From positions 1-64,000 of the forward strand of contig JAAEOK010000081.1 of assembly GCA_024244705.1 (NCBI GenBank): 64,000 nucleotides of DNA, in the 5' to 3' direction. Origin of the DNA: Alphaproteobacteria bacterium (GTDB lineage Bacteria > Pseudomonadota > Alphaproteobacteria > JAAEOK01). Shown piece by piece: positions 23,494-32,622 of the stretch. A program made the position numbers and the translations under genes. Numbering within the stretch: the stretch's first letter is position 1; each line of letters starts with the position of its first letter. The notes below the pieces were generated by a model. The model saw only the letters and a program-made list of their open reading frames with translations, was not told the DNA's origin and made no database searches.

Positions 23494-24957
23494 TCAATTC
23501 GGTCGGCCGGCCGCGGCCAAAACGCCGGCGAGGCGCCGGGTGGCGTCACCGAGAGCATCGGGAGAGGCGCAGGCAAAGCCGAGCAGCAAGCCCTGTCGAG
23601 GGGGGCTCTCGGCGTAATGGCGGGAAAGGGCCGGCGCCATGATCCCGGCGCCGGCGGCGCGTGCCGCCGCCTCGACGTCGCTCATTCGTGCAGCGAGCTC
23701 GTCCGTCAGATAAGCGACCAAATGCATGCCGCCGTCCTGCGGCGGCGCCGTGAGCCGACCTTCGAGCTCGCGCCCGACCGACGCGACCAGCGCCTGTTGG
23801 CGTTCGGCGTAGAGGCGGCGCATGCGGCGGATATGGGACGCGAACCGGCCGTCGGCGATGAACGCGGCGAGCGCCGGCTGCGCCACGGTCGAGGCCTGGG
23901 CGCCGAGGCTTCGCCTGGCCGCCAGCACGCGTTCGGCGAGCCGTGGCGGCGCGACCAAGTAGCCGAGCCGCAGGGCACGGAACATGACCTTCGAAAAGCT
24001 GCCGACATAGACCACCCGCTCACCGTCGTCGAGGCTCATGAGCGCGGCCTGGGGCCGTCCGGCATAGCGGTACTCGCTGTCGTAGTCGTCCTCGACGATC
24101 CAGCCGCTCTCGCCCCGCGCCCAGTCGAGCAAGGCCAGGCGGCGGCTCAGGCTCATGGTTGTGCCGAGCGGGAATTGTCGCGACGGTGTCACCACCGCGA
24201 GGCCGGCGCCGGGCCGGAGACGCCGGGCCAAATCGACGTCGAAACCGTCGTCGTCGACCAGTATCGGGGCCGCCTCGAGCCCGGCGCTGCCGAGGGCATC
24301 GCGGACCGCGCGGTATCCCGGGTCCTCGACCCAGGCCAGTCGCGAATCAAGGCCGAGCGCTCGGCCGAGCAATGCGATCGCTTCGCCGACGCCGGCTGTG
24401 ACGATGACCTGGTCGGCGCCGCATTCGATGCCGCGCATCGCACGCAGGTGGCCGGCGATCGCAGCCCGCAACGCCGGCAGACCGCCCTGGCCGCGATCGT
24501 GGAGCAAATGCGAATCGGGACGCCGCCATGTCCGCGCCAAGAGACGCGCCCATTCCGCCGCGGGAAAGCGATCGGCATCCGGGGCGCCGGGGTCGAACGG
24601 CCGACCGCTAAGCGACGGCACCCCCTCGGCGGGCGGCGTCTCCGGGGCGGGTCCCCCGCTGCGATGCGGCAGCTTCCGGTTCAACAACGCCTCCGGCAGG
24701 GCCGGTGGCACGAACATGCCCGACCCCGCGTGGGCGTCGAGATAACCCTCCGATCGCAGATGGTCGTAGGCGGCGAGCGTCGTCGTCCGCGATACTCCGA
24801 TGTCGGCCGCCAGACCGCGCGAGGACGGCAGGCGCGCACCGGGCGCAAGGCGTCCGTTCAGGATCAGATCCCGGAATTGCCGGTAAAGCTGCAGATACGC
24901 CGGTTCCGCCGCGGTGCGGTCAATGGCGACGGTCAAGAGAGCCGGGTCCGCATCCAT
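23494..24957 (-). CDS. pdxR: MocR/PdxR-type regulator (GntR HTH plus aminotransferase fold)
   Basis: A 487-residue fusion: GntR winged helix-turn-helix at residues 15-85 (AYLQLYRQFRDLILNGRLAPGARLPSSR, with SRTTTLAAYDHLRSEGY) and a fold-type I aminotransferase domain from about residue 120. The PLP-binding Lys is Lys323 in VGSFSKVMFRALRLGYL, preceded by the Asp/Tyr site IVEDDYDSEYRY. MocR proteins sense PLP or amino compounds; those next to PNPOx-fold genes are often PdxR-like activators of vitamin B6 metabolism. The divergent PNPOx-like gene at 25076 fits this. The symbol is assigned from family and context and is not certain. Confidence 0.85.
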   Translation of the reverse strand: MDADPALLTVAIDRTAAEPAYLQLYRQFRDLILNGRLAPGARLPSSRGLAADIGVSRTTTLAAYDHLRSEGYLDAHAGSGMFVPPALPEALLNRKLPHRSGGPAPETPPAEGVPSLSGRPFDPGAPDADRFPAAEWARLLARTWRRPDSHLLHDRGQGGLPALRAAIAGHLRAMRGIECGADQVIVTAGVGEAIALLGRALGLDSRLAWVEDPGYRAVRDALGSAGLEAAPILVDDDGFDVDLARRLRPGAGLAVVTPSRQFPLGTTMSLSRRLALLDWARGESGWIVEDDYDSEYRYAGRPQAALMSLDDGERVVYVGSFSKVMFRALRLGYLVAPPRLAERVLAARRSLGAQASTVAQPALAAFIADGRFASHIRRMRRLYAERQQALVASVGRELEGRLTAPPQDGGMHLVAYLTDELAARMSDVEAAARAAGAGIMAPALSRHYAESPPRQGLLLGFACASPDALGDATRRLAGVLAAAGRPN

Positions 24958-24975
24958 CGAATCACGGTGTTCACA

Positions 24976-25024
24976 AACTGGTATTAAGAGATTATCAGAA
25001 ATTGGCTATTTCGATAATGCCAAT
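24976..25024. promoter_or_regulatory. Candidate MocR operators between pdxR and the PNPOx gene
   Basis: The divergent spacer has a direct repeat, AACTGGTATTA (24976-24986) and AATTGGCTATT (25000-25010), 24 bases apart. MocR regulators typically bind direct repeats containing CTGG-like cores. The second repeat is also the left arm of an inverted repeat ATTGGC-N12-GCCAAT (25001-25024). The area is AT-rich against its surroundings. Confidence 0.5.
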
Positions 25025-25075
25025 CAGGCTTTAGCAGTAGGCCGATCCAACCCCGCTGCGAAAGGGAGTACCGCC

Positions 25076-25726
25076 ATGAGCCAGCAACCGCCTTCCGATC
25101 GCGTCCGGTTGCGCCGGGTCCACGAACGGGCACGTTACGATCGCGACGCCATCGACGCCGTGCTCGATGCCGGCATGTTGTGCCATGTCGGTTATGTCTT
25201 CGACGGCGCCCCCTATGTCACACCAACACTGTATTGGCGCGAAGGCGATCGCGTCTACTGGCACGGTTCTTCGGCCAGCCGCATGCTGCGGGCGGTCGAC
25301 GGCGTCGAGGTCTGCCTGACGGTCAGCCACAATGACGGGCTGGTGCTGGCTCGCTCGGCGTTCCACCATTCGGTCAACTACCGCTCGGTGATGCTGCTCG
25401 GTCGTGCCGACAAGGAAACCGACAGCGCGCGCATGATGGCCCATCTCGAGACCTTCATGGAGCGGATCCTGCCCGGGCGCTGGGCCGAGCTGCGGCCGCC
25501 GCTCGACAAGGAGATCAAGGCGACGACCATGCTGTCGATGGCCATCGACGAGGTGTCGGCAAAAATCCGCAGCGGGCCGCCGGTCGACGACGACGAGGAT
25601 TACGACTGGCCGGTCTGGGCCGGAGTAGTACCCTTTCACGCCATCGCCGGCCCGCCCGAGCCGGACCCACGGCTGCTGCCGGACGTGCCGTTGCCGGCAT
25701 ATATCGGCGCCGTCAAGCCAGGATAG
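25076..25726 (+). CDS. PNPOx-fold (pyridoxamine 5'-phosphate oxidase / NimA-like) flavoprotein
   Basis: A 216-residue FMN-binding split-barrel protein. VHERARYDRDAIDAVLDAGMLCHVGYVFDGAPYVTPT is the classical opening of the NimA-like branch, with GDRVYWHGSSASRML for the phosphate-binding strand and a SVMLLGRA strand near residue 105. Members bind FMN or heme as dimers; several reduce nitro compounds or act in B6 metabolism. The ATG at 25076 is preceded by AAAGGGAG. It is divergent from the PdxR-like regulator, which very likely controls it. Confidence 0.88.
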   Translation: MSQQPPSDRVRLRRVHERARYDRDAIDAVLDAGMLCHVGYVFDGAPYVTPTLYWREGDRVYWHGSSASRMLRAVDGVEVCLTVSHNDGLVLARSAFHHSVNYRSVMLLGRADKETDSARMMAHLETFMERILPGRWAELRPPLDKEIKATTMLSMAIDEVSAKIRSGPPVDDDEDYDWPVWAGVVPFHAIAGPPEPDPRLLPDVPLPAYIGAVKPG

Positions 25727-25976
25727 CGCGTACCACAGCGGTCCGCAGCGCCGGGTCCGTTTGCCGATAATCGCCGGTCACCGGCCACGAAGGCGGGCTG
25801 ACCGATCCGCGAATAGCCTCGTCGGCGCGGCCGTCAGTCGCCATCGCCGCCGTTCCACGGGCGCGCCGCGAAAATCCCGACCAGAGGTCGCTATTCGTGC
25901 ATAAAGGGTCGCTACACAAGACATTGGCCTTCGAAGCCTGTGTTGGCATATGATCTCCTAAGGGAGCCTGTGCGCT

Positions 25977-27668
25977 ATGCCGCGCACGCACGAGCAGGGG
26001 ATGATGGCGATGGCAGAGAAGAAATCGGGACATGTGGCGGAGCGCGGCATTTGGAAGGGTCTTCACCCGGCCATGGGGCTTGCGTCCAAGGGAATGGTTG
26101 CGGCGTTTGTCGTCTTCACCGCCCTCAACGTCGAATTCGCCAATTCCATCTACTCCGCGATCCGCGGTTGGATCGAGTCGGCGCTGAACTGGTACTACAT
26201 CAGCGCCGTGGTCGTCATGCTATTCGTGTGCTTCTACCTGATGTTCAGCCGCCACGGTAAGGTCAGGCTCGGCGACGACGACAGCAGACCCGAATTCAGC
26301 AACTTCTCCTGGTTCGCCATGCTGTTTTCGGCCGGCGTCGGAATCGGGTTGCTGTTCTTCAGCATCGCCGAGCCGATGTTCTATTTCGACAACACGCAGC
26401 CTTGGGGCTATCCCAACAATCCCTTCGCCGACCACGCGCTGGTAACCGAGATGACCGCGGACCGCGCGGTCTATGCGATGCGGGTGACATACTTCCACTG
26501 GGGATTCCATGGCTGGGCCGTCTACACGGTGATTGGCCTCTGTCTGGCCTATTTCGGCTTCCGCAAGAAGCTGCCGCTGACCCTGCGCTCGGCGCTCTAT
26601 CCGGTCATCGGCGACAGGATCTACGGGCCGGTCGGCCATGCGGTCGATCTGCTGGCAGTCTTCGGCACGGTGTTCGGTGTCGCCACCTCGCTCGGCCTCG
26701 GTGTCAGCCAGATGGCGACCGGGCTCAATGTCCTGTTCGGCGTCGATCCCGGCACGACGACACAAGTCATACTGATCGCCATCATCTCCATCGTCGCGAC
26801 AATGTCGGCCGTGTCCGGTGTCGGCAACGGCATTCGAATCATTTCCGAATGGAACATTTGGTTGAGTGTCGTGTTGCTCGCTTTTTTCCTGTTTGGCGGT
26901 CCGACCAAGTGGCTGTTGGGCTTCTTCATAACCACGGTCGGCGACTATCTGTGGAACGTTATTCCGATGGGTTTCCAGACTTTCAACTCGCCGGGTGACG
27001 CGGCGTGGCAGGGCGGCTGGACCATCTTCTATTGGGGCTGGTGGATCTCCTGGGCGCCGTTTGTCGGCATGTTCATCGCGCGGATCAGCCGCGGCCGCAC
27101 GATTCGCGAGTTTATGGTCGGTGTGATGTTCGTACCGACGACGCTCGCCTTCTTCTGGCTCTGCATCTTCGGCGGCAACGCGATATACTTGGAGTTGAAC
27201 GCGGACGGCGGCGTCGGAACGGCGGGTATCGCGCAATTGATCCGCGATTGGAACCTGCCCGCGGCGCTCTACGGCACCATCGAACGGGTGACCGACCTAG
27301 CCTGGTTGAATTGGGCGATGGCGGCGTTGGCGACCTTCCTGCTGGCGACTTGGTTCATCACCTCATCGGATTCGGGCACCCTCGTCATCACCACCATGCT
27401 CAGCATGGGTGACGACAATCCGCCGCAGAGGTTCCGCATCATATGGGGGGTCGGCGAAGGCTTCGTGGCGGCCGTCCTACTACTTGCCGGCGGCTTGAAA
27501 GCGCTGCAGACCGCCTCCATCGCGGCGGCATTGCCGATCAGCGTGATCATGCTCCTCATGAGCTGGGGCATCGTCAAGTCGCTGAACGAGGATTCGAGTG
27601 CGGTCGCCGCGCCGACCAAGAAGGAAGCGCCCGACGGCACGAGCCTCAGCGGGGAACTGCACGCCTGA
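25977..27668 (+). CDS. BCCT-family betaine/carnitine/choline-type transporter
   Basis: A 563-residue inner-membrane secondary transporter with about 12 hydrophobic helices. Characteristic stretches are WFAMLFSAGVGIGLLFFSIAEP, the substrate-site region FHWGFHGWAVYTVIGLCLAYF, and the family signature YWGWWISWAPFVGMFIARIS. BCCT proteins carry quaternary ammonium compounds; some (DddT, BetT-like) carry DMSP. The GVGIG motif in helix 3, with Gly rather than Met, is usual for Na+-coupled betaine types. A GGGAG ribosome site lies 13 bases before the ATG. A solute-binding protein gene follows after 46 bases on the same strand, probably in one operon. Confidence 0.92.
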   Translation: MPRTHEQGMMAMAEKKSGHVAERGIWKGLHPAMGLASKGMVAAFVVFTALNVEFANSIYSAIRGWIESALNWYYISAVVVMLFVCFYLMFSRHGKVRLGDDDSRPEFSNFSWFAMLFSAGVGIGLLFFSIAEPMFYFDNTQPWGYPNNPFADHALVTEMTADRAVYAMRVTYFHWGFHGWAVYTVIGLCLAYFGFRKKLPLTLRSALYPVIGDRIYGPVGHAVDLLAVFGTVFGVATSLGLGVSQMATGLNVLFGVDPGTTTQVILIAIISIVATMSAVSGVGNGIRIISEWNIWLSVVLLAFFLFGGPTKWLLGFFITTVGDYLWNVIPMGFQTFNSPGDAAWQGGWTIFYWGWWISWAPFVGMFIARISRGRTIREFMVGVMFVPTTLAFFWLCIFGGNAIYLELNADGGVGTAGIAQLIRDWNLPAALYGTIERVTDLAWLNWAMAALATFLLATWFITSSDSGTLVITTMLSMGDDNPPQRFRIIWGVGEGFVAAVLLLAGGLKALQTASIAAALPISVIMLLMSWGIVKSLNEDSSAVAAPTKKEAPDGTSLSGELHA

Positions 27669-27714
27669 TCGCGCCGGGCGGCGAATGGTCGTGATCGAAT
27701 TGGAGGGATAAGAG

Positions 27715-28827
27715 ATGCGTTGGTATTCCTTGGCCGTGGCCTTTGGCCTGTCCGTTCTGCTCTTGCTGCCCAATCCGTCTGTCGCGCAGACCGGGCCCAG
27801 CAAGGATCTGACCGTCGTCTCCTGGGGCGGCAGTTACACCAGGAGCCAGATGCTGGCCTACGTTCAGCCGTTCCGCCAACGCATCGGCGAATGGGTGTCG
27901 ATGGAAACCTACAACGGCGGACTCGATGGGATCCGGGAACAGGTCGAAACCGCCAACGTGACCTGGGATGTGGTGGATTTCGTGCTGTCCGATCTCATCC
28001 GGGCATGCCGCGATGGCCTGGTCGAGAAAATAAACCACAACACCCTGCCGCCCGGTATCGACGGCGTGTCGGCGGCCGAGGATTTCATACCCGGCGCGTT
28101 CACCGAATGCGGAGTCGGTCAAACGATCTGGTCCAACGTCATCGGCTATGACAACAAGATTTTCGGCAACGATCCCCCGACCCAGCTGGCGGATTTTTTC
28201 AACGTCACGAAATTTCCTGGCAACCGCGGCATCAGACGCGAACCGCAGGTGATCATGGAGTGGGCGCTGATGGCCGACGGCGTGGCGCCGGACCAGGTCT
28301 ACCAGACGCTGGAATCGGAAGAAGGCCAAGCGCGCGCGTTTGCCGTCATGGACAAGATCAAGTCGAGCGTCGTGTGGTGGGAATCGGGATCGCAACCAGT
28401 CGCATTGCTCGAATCCGGCGCGGTCGTCATGACCTCGGTCTGGAACGGGCGCATGTATCGCCCCATCGTCGAGGAAGGCAAGGACTATTCGGTGTTGTGG
28501 GACGGCCAGATCTGGGACATCGATTCGTGGGGAATTCTCAAGGGAACGGTGAATCGCAGCAAGGCGATGGACTTCATTCGCTTTGCCACCAGCTCCCGCC
28601 AGCTCGCGGAACAGACCAAATACATTTCCTACGGGCCGGCGCGGAAATCGTCGATGGCGCTGATCGGGGATAAGGTCAAGGCGATGCTGCCGACCGCCCC
28701 CGAGCACCTGACCAACGCGCTGCAGACCGACGCCGCGTGGTGGGCGACCCACCAGGACGATCTGTCGGCAAAGTTCGAAGACTGGTTGGCCGGCGGCGGC
28801 CGAGGCCTGTCCGGAACCGCGCGCTGA
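27715..28827 (+). CDS. Periplasmic extracellular solute-binding protein (PotD-like)
   Basis: A 370-residue periplasmic binding protein. A signal peptide spans residues 1-25 (LAVAFGLSVLLLLPNPSVAQ). The mature part starts DLTVVSWGGSYTRSQ, the opening of the polyamine/iron-type group (PotD, cluster D), with IWSNVIGYD and the later DGQIWDIDSWGILKGT. Trp and Asp residues suit an ammonium-containing ligand. It follows the BCCT gene closely with its own GGAGGG site. No ATP-binding or permease gene follows; the next genes are on the other strand. It may therefore serve the BCCT carrier, a distant ABC transporter, or sensing. Confidence 0.88.
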   Translation: MRWYSLAVAFGLSVLLLLPNPSVAQTGPSKDLTVVSWGGSYTRSQMLAYVQPFRQRIGEWVSMETYNGGLDGIREQVETANVTWDVVDFVLSDLIRACRDGLVEKINHNTLPPGIDGVSAAEDFIPGAFTECGVGQTIWSNVIGYDNKIFGNDPPTQLADFFNVTKFPGNRGIRREPQVIMEWALMADGVAPDQVYQTLESEEGQARAFAVMDKIKSSVVWWESGSQPVALLESGAVVMTSVWNGRMYRPIVEEGKDYSVLWDGQIWDIDSWGILKGTVNRSKAMDFIRFATSSRQLAEQTKYISYGPARKSSMALIGDKVKAMLPTAPEHLTNALQTDAAWWATHQDDLSAKFEDWLAGGGRGLSGTAR

Positions 28828-28971
28828 ACGGCGCACCCATTCGCTGCCGCGCGAAGCCGTCCCGACCACTACGGGTTGGTGGCGATCTCAAGCCGGGTTT
28901 CTAAGGCCGACCGACTTCGTCTGTCTATGCCATCGCTCGCACCGCCGGCGCGGCGCGGCGGCTGAGAGTTC

Positions 28972-30288
28972 CTACAACGGCAATGTAAGTTGGGCACGCA
29001 GGCCGCCGAGCGGCGATTTGCCGAGGCGGATGTCGCCGCCGTGACCTCGGATCACGTCGCGAGCGATGGTCAACCCCAGCCCGGTGCCGCCGGTTTCCCG
29101 ATTGCGCGACGGTTCGAGCCGGTAAAAGGGTTTGAACACACCCTCGTACTCCTCTTCCGGAATGCCCGGACCGTCGTCGTCGATGGTGATCTCGACCGCG
29201 CCGTTGTGGCGGCCGGCTTCGATCTCGACGTGCTTGGCGTGGCGCTGGGCGTTGGTGACCAGATTGGTGACACTGCGCTTGATCGCCACCGGCCGCACCG
29301 GCAGGACAATGCTTGAATCGGTGACCAGCCGGATCTGGCTGCCTTCGCGCCGCGCGTCATTGACGACCTCGCGCAGAATTTCGGCGAGGTCGGTATCCTC
29401 GGACGCCTCGGCGCCTTCGCCGCGGGCGAAGGCGAGATAGCCCTCGAGCATGGTCTCCATCTCGTCGACGTCATGCTTGAGGGCCTCGACCTCCGGCGAC
29501 TGGCTGAGCATGGCGAGCTGCAGCTTGAGCCGGGTCAGCGGCGTGCGCAGATCATGCGAGACACCGGCCAACATTTCCACGCGCTGGCTCATCTGGCGCC
29601 GGATGCGTTCCCGCATGGTGAGGAAGGCGGCCGCGGCCTGGCGCACCTCGGCGGCGCCGGACGGCGTGAATCCGGGCACGTCGCGGCCTTTGCCGAAGGC
29701 GTCGGCGGCGCGGGCGAGGCGGCGGATGGGGCGGGTTTGGGTGCCCATGAACGCGGTCGCGACAAGGAACAGGATCAGCGATGTGGCGCCCATCCAAAGC
29801 ACGAAGATGTAGGTGTTCGACGTTGCGAAGCGGGTTTCGGGGACGACGATTCGGATCGTCCCCGCCGGCGCCTGGACATCGACAAAGACCTCGCGCGGAT
29901 AGCGCTGACCGTCGATCCGATAGGGCGGTGGCAGCAGCTTGTCGAGGGCGGCGGTGAGGAAGTAGGGGGCGGACCATTTGGAGACGAAGGCGGGTTCGTC
30001 GGAAATCGTCTCGCCGTCGCGGTAGAGCACCTGCATGCCCATGCGTTCCTGCGACTGGGTCATCATCCAGGCCTGGTTTTCACCGCCGGGAAAGTCGCTG
30101 AACTGCTGAGCGATGACCGCGATGTCGCCGGCAATCGCCTCCGCGATTCGCGTATTCACCAGGTACCAGTGCGCATTGTAGAAGAAGAACGCCATCACTA
30201 CCTGGATCACGATCAACGGCATGACGATGATCAGCAGCGATCGGGCAAGCAGCGTTTTCGGCAGCAGGCGTTTTACGTGTCGCCACAT
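28972..30288 (-). CDS. EnvZ-type sensor histidine kinase
   Basis: A 438-residue membrane kinase. Hydrophobic segments lie at about residues 13-36 and 157-181, flanking a periplasmic sensor loop of about 120 residues. A HAMP linker follows, then the phosphoacceptor His245 in AGVSHDLRTPLTRLKLQ, the N box NLVTNAQRHA and the G boxes DDGPGIP and GGTGLGLTI. This is the EnvZ arrangement. It is downstream of the OmpR-like regulator gene with a 26-base gap, so they form one operon. The signal is unknown. Confidence 0.93.
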   Translation of the reverse strand: MWRHVKRLLPKTLLARSLLIIVMPLIVIQVVMAFFFYNAHWYLVNTRIAEAIAGDIAVIAQQFSDFPGGENQAWMMTQSQERMGMQVLYRDGETISDEPAFVSKWSAPYFLTAALDKLLPPPYRIDGQRYPREVFVDVQAPAGTIRIVVPETRFATSNTYIFVLWMGATSLILFLVATAFMGTQTRPIRRLARAADAFGKGRDVPGFTPSGAAEVRQAAAAFLTMRERIRRQMSQRVEMLAGVSHDLRTPLTRLKLQLAMLSQSPEVEALKHDVDEMETMLEGYLAFARGEGAEASEDTDLAEILREVVNDARREGSQIRLVTDSSIVLPVRPVAIKRSVTNLVTNAQRHAKHVEIEAGRHNGAVEITIDDDGPGIPEEEYEGVFKPFYRLEPSRNRETGGTGLGLTIARDVIRGHGGDIRLGKSPLGGLRAQLTLPL

Positions 30289-30314
30289 CGCTTGGGCGCC
30301 GATTCCGTAGCGAT

Positions 30315-31001
30315 CTAATCCGGACGCAGGATGTAACCGCTGCCGCGCAGCGTTCGCAGATAGCGCGGCACCTTGGGATTGCTCTCGATCTTGCGCCGCA
30401 ACCGCGCGATATGGACGTCGATGGTCCGCGTGTTACCGTGGATCTGGCTGCGGTGGGTCAACTCCTCGCGCGAGACCGCCCGGCCGGCGTTCTCCGCCAG
30501 GACACGCAGCAGCCGGATCTCGGCATCGGTCAGGCGGATGACGTTGTTGCCCTCGCGCAACTCGTCGCGGTCGAGGTCGAAGCGCAGCTCGCCCAAATTG
30601 ACTTGGGTCTGAATCGCGGTCTGGGGCGGCGCCCGGCGCAGGATCGTGCGGATACGAAGCAACAGCTCGCGCGGCTCGAACGGCTTGGCGAGATAGTCGT
30701 CGGCACCGGCCTCAAGTCCGGCGATGCGGTCCTCCGCCTCGCCCATCGCGGTCAGCAACAGGACCGGCACCGCGTTCTCCGCGGTGCGCAAGGTACGGGT
30801 AAGCTCCAGTCCGTTTTCCCCCGGCATCATGACGTCGACGACAATGAGATCGAATTGCAGGGCCTCGATCTGAACCTTCGCCGCCGCCGCATCGGCCGCG
30901 GTCGACACGCGGAACCCATTTTCAGTCAGATATTTACTGAGCAGTTCCCGCAACCGGCGATCGTCGTCGACGACAAGAATGTGGGACGTTTCCTGGGTCA
31001 C
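30315..31001 (-). CDS. OmpR-family response regulator
   Basis: A 228-residue response regulator. The receiver domain has VVDDDRRLREL, the phosphorylated Asp56 in VVDVMMPGENG, the Thr of LLLTAMGEAEDR and Lys in DDYLAKPFEPREL. The C-terminal winged helix (about residues 135-228) ends RTIDVHIARLRRKIESNPKVPRYLRTLRGSGYIL, the OmpR/PhoB pattern. The GTG at 31001 is used because the receiver fold begins there; the frame is open to 31139 and a longer protein cannot be excluded. It precedes the EnvZ-type kinase in a two-gene operon. Confidence 0.92.
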   Translation of the reverse strand: MTQETSHILVVDDDRRLRELLSKYLTENGFRVSTAADAAAAKVQIEALQFDLIVVDVMMPGENGLELTRTLRTAENAVPVLLLTAMGEAEDRIAGLEAGADDYLAKPFEPRELLLRIRTILRRAPPQTAIQTQVNLGELRFDLDRDELREGNNVIRLTDAEIRLLRVLAENAGRAVSREELTHRSQIHGNTRTIDVHIARLRRKIESNPKVPRYLRTLRGSGYILRPD

Positions 31002-31107
31002 GAAATCAGCATACGGAAACAAGGAGTTATTGGCTAGGGGGGACTCGCGTTTGACACAATTCGCCGAGGTTCGGAGAGAAACCGAACGCAACCAAGGCGC
31101 GGTATCG

Positions 31108-31587
31108 CTAGCGCGTGAACCGGGGCCGGTCGTCGGCATTGATCAGGCCGAGCAGCACCTTGCGAAAGCCGTCGACCGCCTCCGCCCCGGCACCGCGATA
31201 GGCGCCCGCAATCAGGTCACGCTGGCCGCGCGACAGCCGTTCCTCGAAGGCGACGCCTTTTTCGGTCAATTCGAGCAGCCGCTGGCGGCGGTCGGTCGGT
31301 CCCGGGCGCTGAAGGATGTAGCCCTGGCCGATGAGCTGCCCGAGCACCCGTGACAGGCTCTGCTTGGTGATCCTCAGTATGGCGAGCAGCTCCGAGACGC
31401 TGATCGCCGGGTTGCGGCCGACGAAGTGGATCACCCGGTGGTGGGCGCGGCCAAATCCGTACTCCTTGAGGATCGCGTCGGGCTCGGCGGTGAAGTCGCG
31501 GTAGGCGAAGAACAGGAGCTCCATCGCTTGCCGCAAATCCTCGTCGCGCAGGAACAGAGGATTGAATCCGGATTTTATGTCAGTCAT
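31108..31587 (-). CDS. MarR-family transcriptional regulator
   Basis: A 159-residue winged-helix regulator. Helices include FGRAHHRVIHFVGRNPAISVSELLAILRITKQSLSRVL, with DNA recognition in the 'ITKQSLSRVLGQLIGQGYI' part, and a wing RPGPTDRRQRLLELTEKG, both typical of MarR. The protein lies divergently to ilvE. A perfect palindrome covers the ATG at 31587, which suggests autorepression. The ATG at 31587 is preferred to the one at 31623 because the palindrome and the conserved helix 1 fall there. Ligand unknown. Confidence 0.9.
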   Translation of the reverse strand: MTDIKSGFNPLFLRDEDLRQAMELLFFAYRDFTAEPDAILKEYGFGRAHHRVIHFVGRNPAISVSELLAILRITKQSLSRVLGQLIGQGYILQRPGPTDRRQRLLELTEKGVAFEERLSRGQRDLIAGAYRGAGAEAVDGFRKVLLGLINADDRPRFTR

Positions 31588-31595
31588 GTTGACAT
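31577..31595. promoter_or_regulatory. Palindromic operator over the MarR start codon
   Basis: ATGTCA (31577-31582), seven bases, then TGACAT (31590-31595) form a perfect inverted repeat. The start codon of the MarR gene sits in its centre. The size fits a MarR dimer site. It could also affect ilvE, which starts 116 bases away on the other strand. Confidence 0.6.
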
Positions 31596-31710
31596 ATATG
31601 CCGTGGCCTGCTACCGATGGCAAGCATTTAACGAAAACACGGTCATATGCGATATAAAATTTCGTTACGGCTGGCGTTGTTGTAATAACCTTAACGGCAG
31701 GATCGAGAAT

Positions 31711-32622
31711 ATGTCACTCATACCCTTCGACGACCGCGACGGCGTGGTTTGGTTCAATGGCAAGATCACGCCCTGGCGCGATGCCAAAGTTCACGTCCTG
31801 ACGCACGCGCTGCACTATGCCAGCGCCGTATTCGAGGGCGAGCGGGTCTACAGCGGTCGCATATTCAAGCTTGCCGAGCATAGCCAACGCCTGCTCAATT
31901 CGGCGCGGATCCTCGATTTCGAGATCCCCTATAGCCGCCAGGAGATCGACGATGCCTGCCGTCTCATCGTCGCCGAGCAGAACATCCACAACGGCTATGT
32001 CCGTCCGGTCGCATGGCGGGGCGCCGAAATGATGGGGGTCTCGGCCCAGCACACGCAGATCAACCTGGCCATCGCGGCGTGGGACTGGCCCGCCTATTTC
32101 ACGCCCGAAGCGCGCCTCGAGGGCATCCGTATGACCTTCGGAAAGTGGCGGCGGCCGGCGCCGGAAACCGCGCCCACGGCAAGCAAGGCCGCCGGTCTTT
32201 ATATGATCTGCACCTTGTCCAAGCACGCCGCCGAGGCCGAGGGCTACAACGACGCGTTGATGCTCGACTACCGCGGCCGGATCGCCGAGGCCACCGGGGC
32301 CAATTTCTTCATGGTGGTCGACGGCGTCATTCATACGCCGACGCCGGATTGTTTCCTCAACGGTATCACCCGGCGCACGGTGATCGATTTGGCCCGGCGG
32401 CGCGGCTACGAGATCGTCGAGCGGGCCATCATGCCGGACGAATTGGAGACCGCGAGCGAGGCGTTCATCACCGGCACGGCGGTCGAGGTGACGCCAATCC
32501 GCGAGATCGGTCCTTATACGTTCGAGGTCGGAGAAATCACCCGTCAGCTGATGGCCGACTACGACACCGAGGTGTTGCGCGACGACGATTCGACGGCGGC
32601 GGCAAGCGCGTCGGCGGCTTAG
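31711..32622 (+). CDS. ilvE: Branched-chain amino acid aminotransferase
   Basis: A 303-residue fold-type IV PLP enzyme that transaminates Leu, Ile and Val with 2-oxoglutarate. Lys159 (TASKAAGLYM) is the PLP lysine, at the position found in E. coli IlvE. The opening 'VWFNGKITPWRDAKVHVLTHALHYASAVFEGERVY' and the Glu of the AEATGANFFMV segment are standard. The ATG at 31711 follows a GGATCGAG site and matches the normal length. The C-terminal Ala/Ser-rich tail is not conserved. It is divergent from the MarR gene. Confidence 0.93.
   Translation: MSLIPFDDRDGVVWFNGKITPWRDAKVHVLTHALHYASAVFEGERVYSGRIFKLAEHSQRLLNSARILDFEIPYSRQEIDDACRLIVAEQNIHNGYVRPVAWRGAEMMGVSAQHTQINLAIAAWDWPAYFTPEARLEGIRMTFGKWRRPAPETAPTASKAAGLYMICTLSKHAAEAEGYNDALMLDYRGRIAEATGANFFMVVDGVIHTPTPDCFLNGITRRTVIDLARRRGYEIVERAIMPDELETASEAFITGTAVEVTPIREIGPYTFEVGEITRQLMADYDTEVLRDDDSTAAASASAA

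Noticed and set aside
25713-26066. Minus-strand frame across the BCCT leader
   Set aside because: Overlaps the BCCT start and has no motif; probably non-coding.
31589-31594. TTGACA as a -35 for ilvE
   Set aside because: No acceptable -10 follows at 16-18 bases; the sequence is part of the MarR palindrome.
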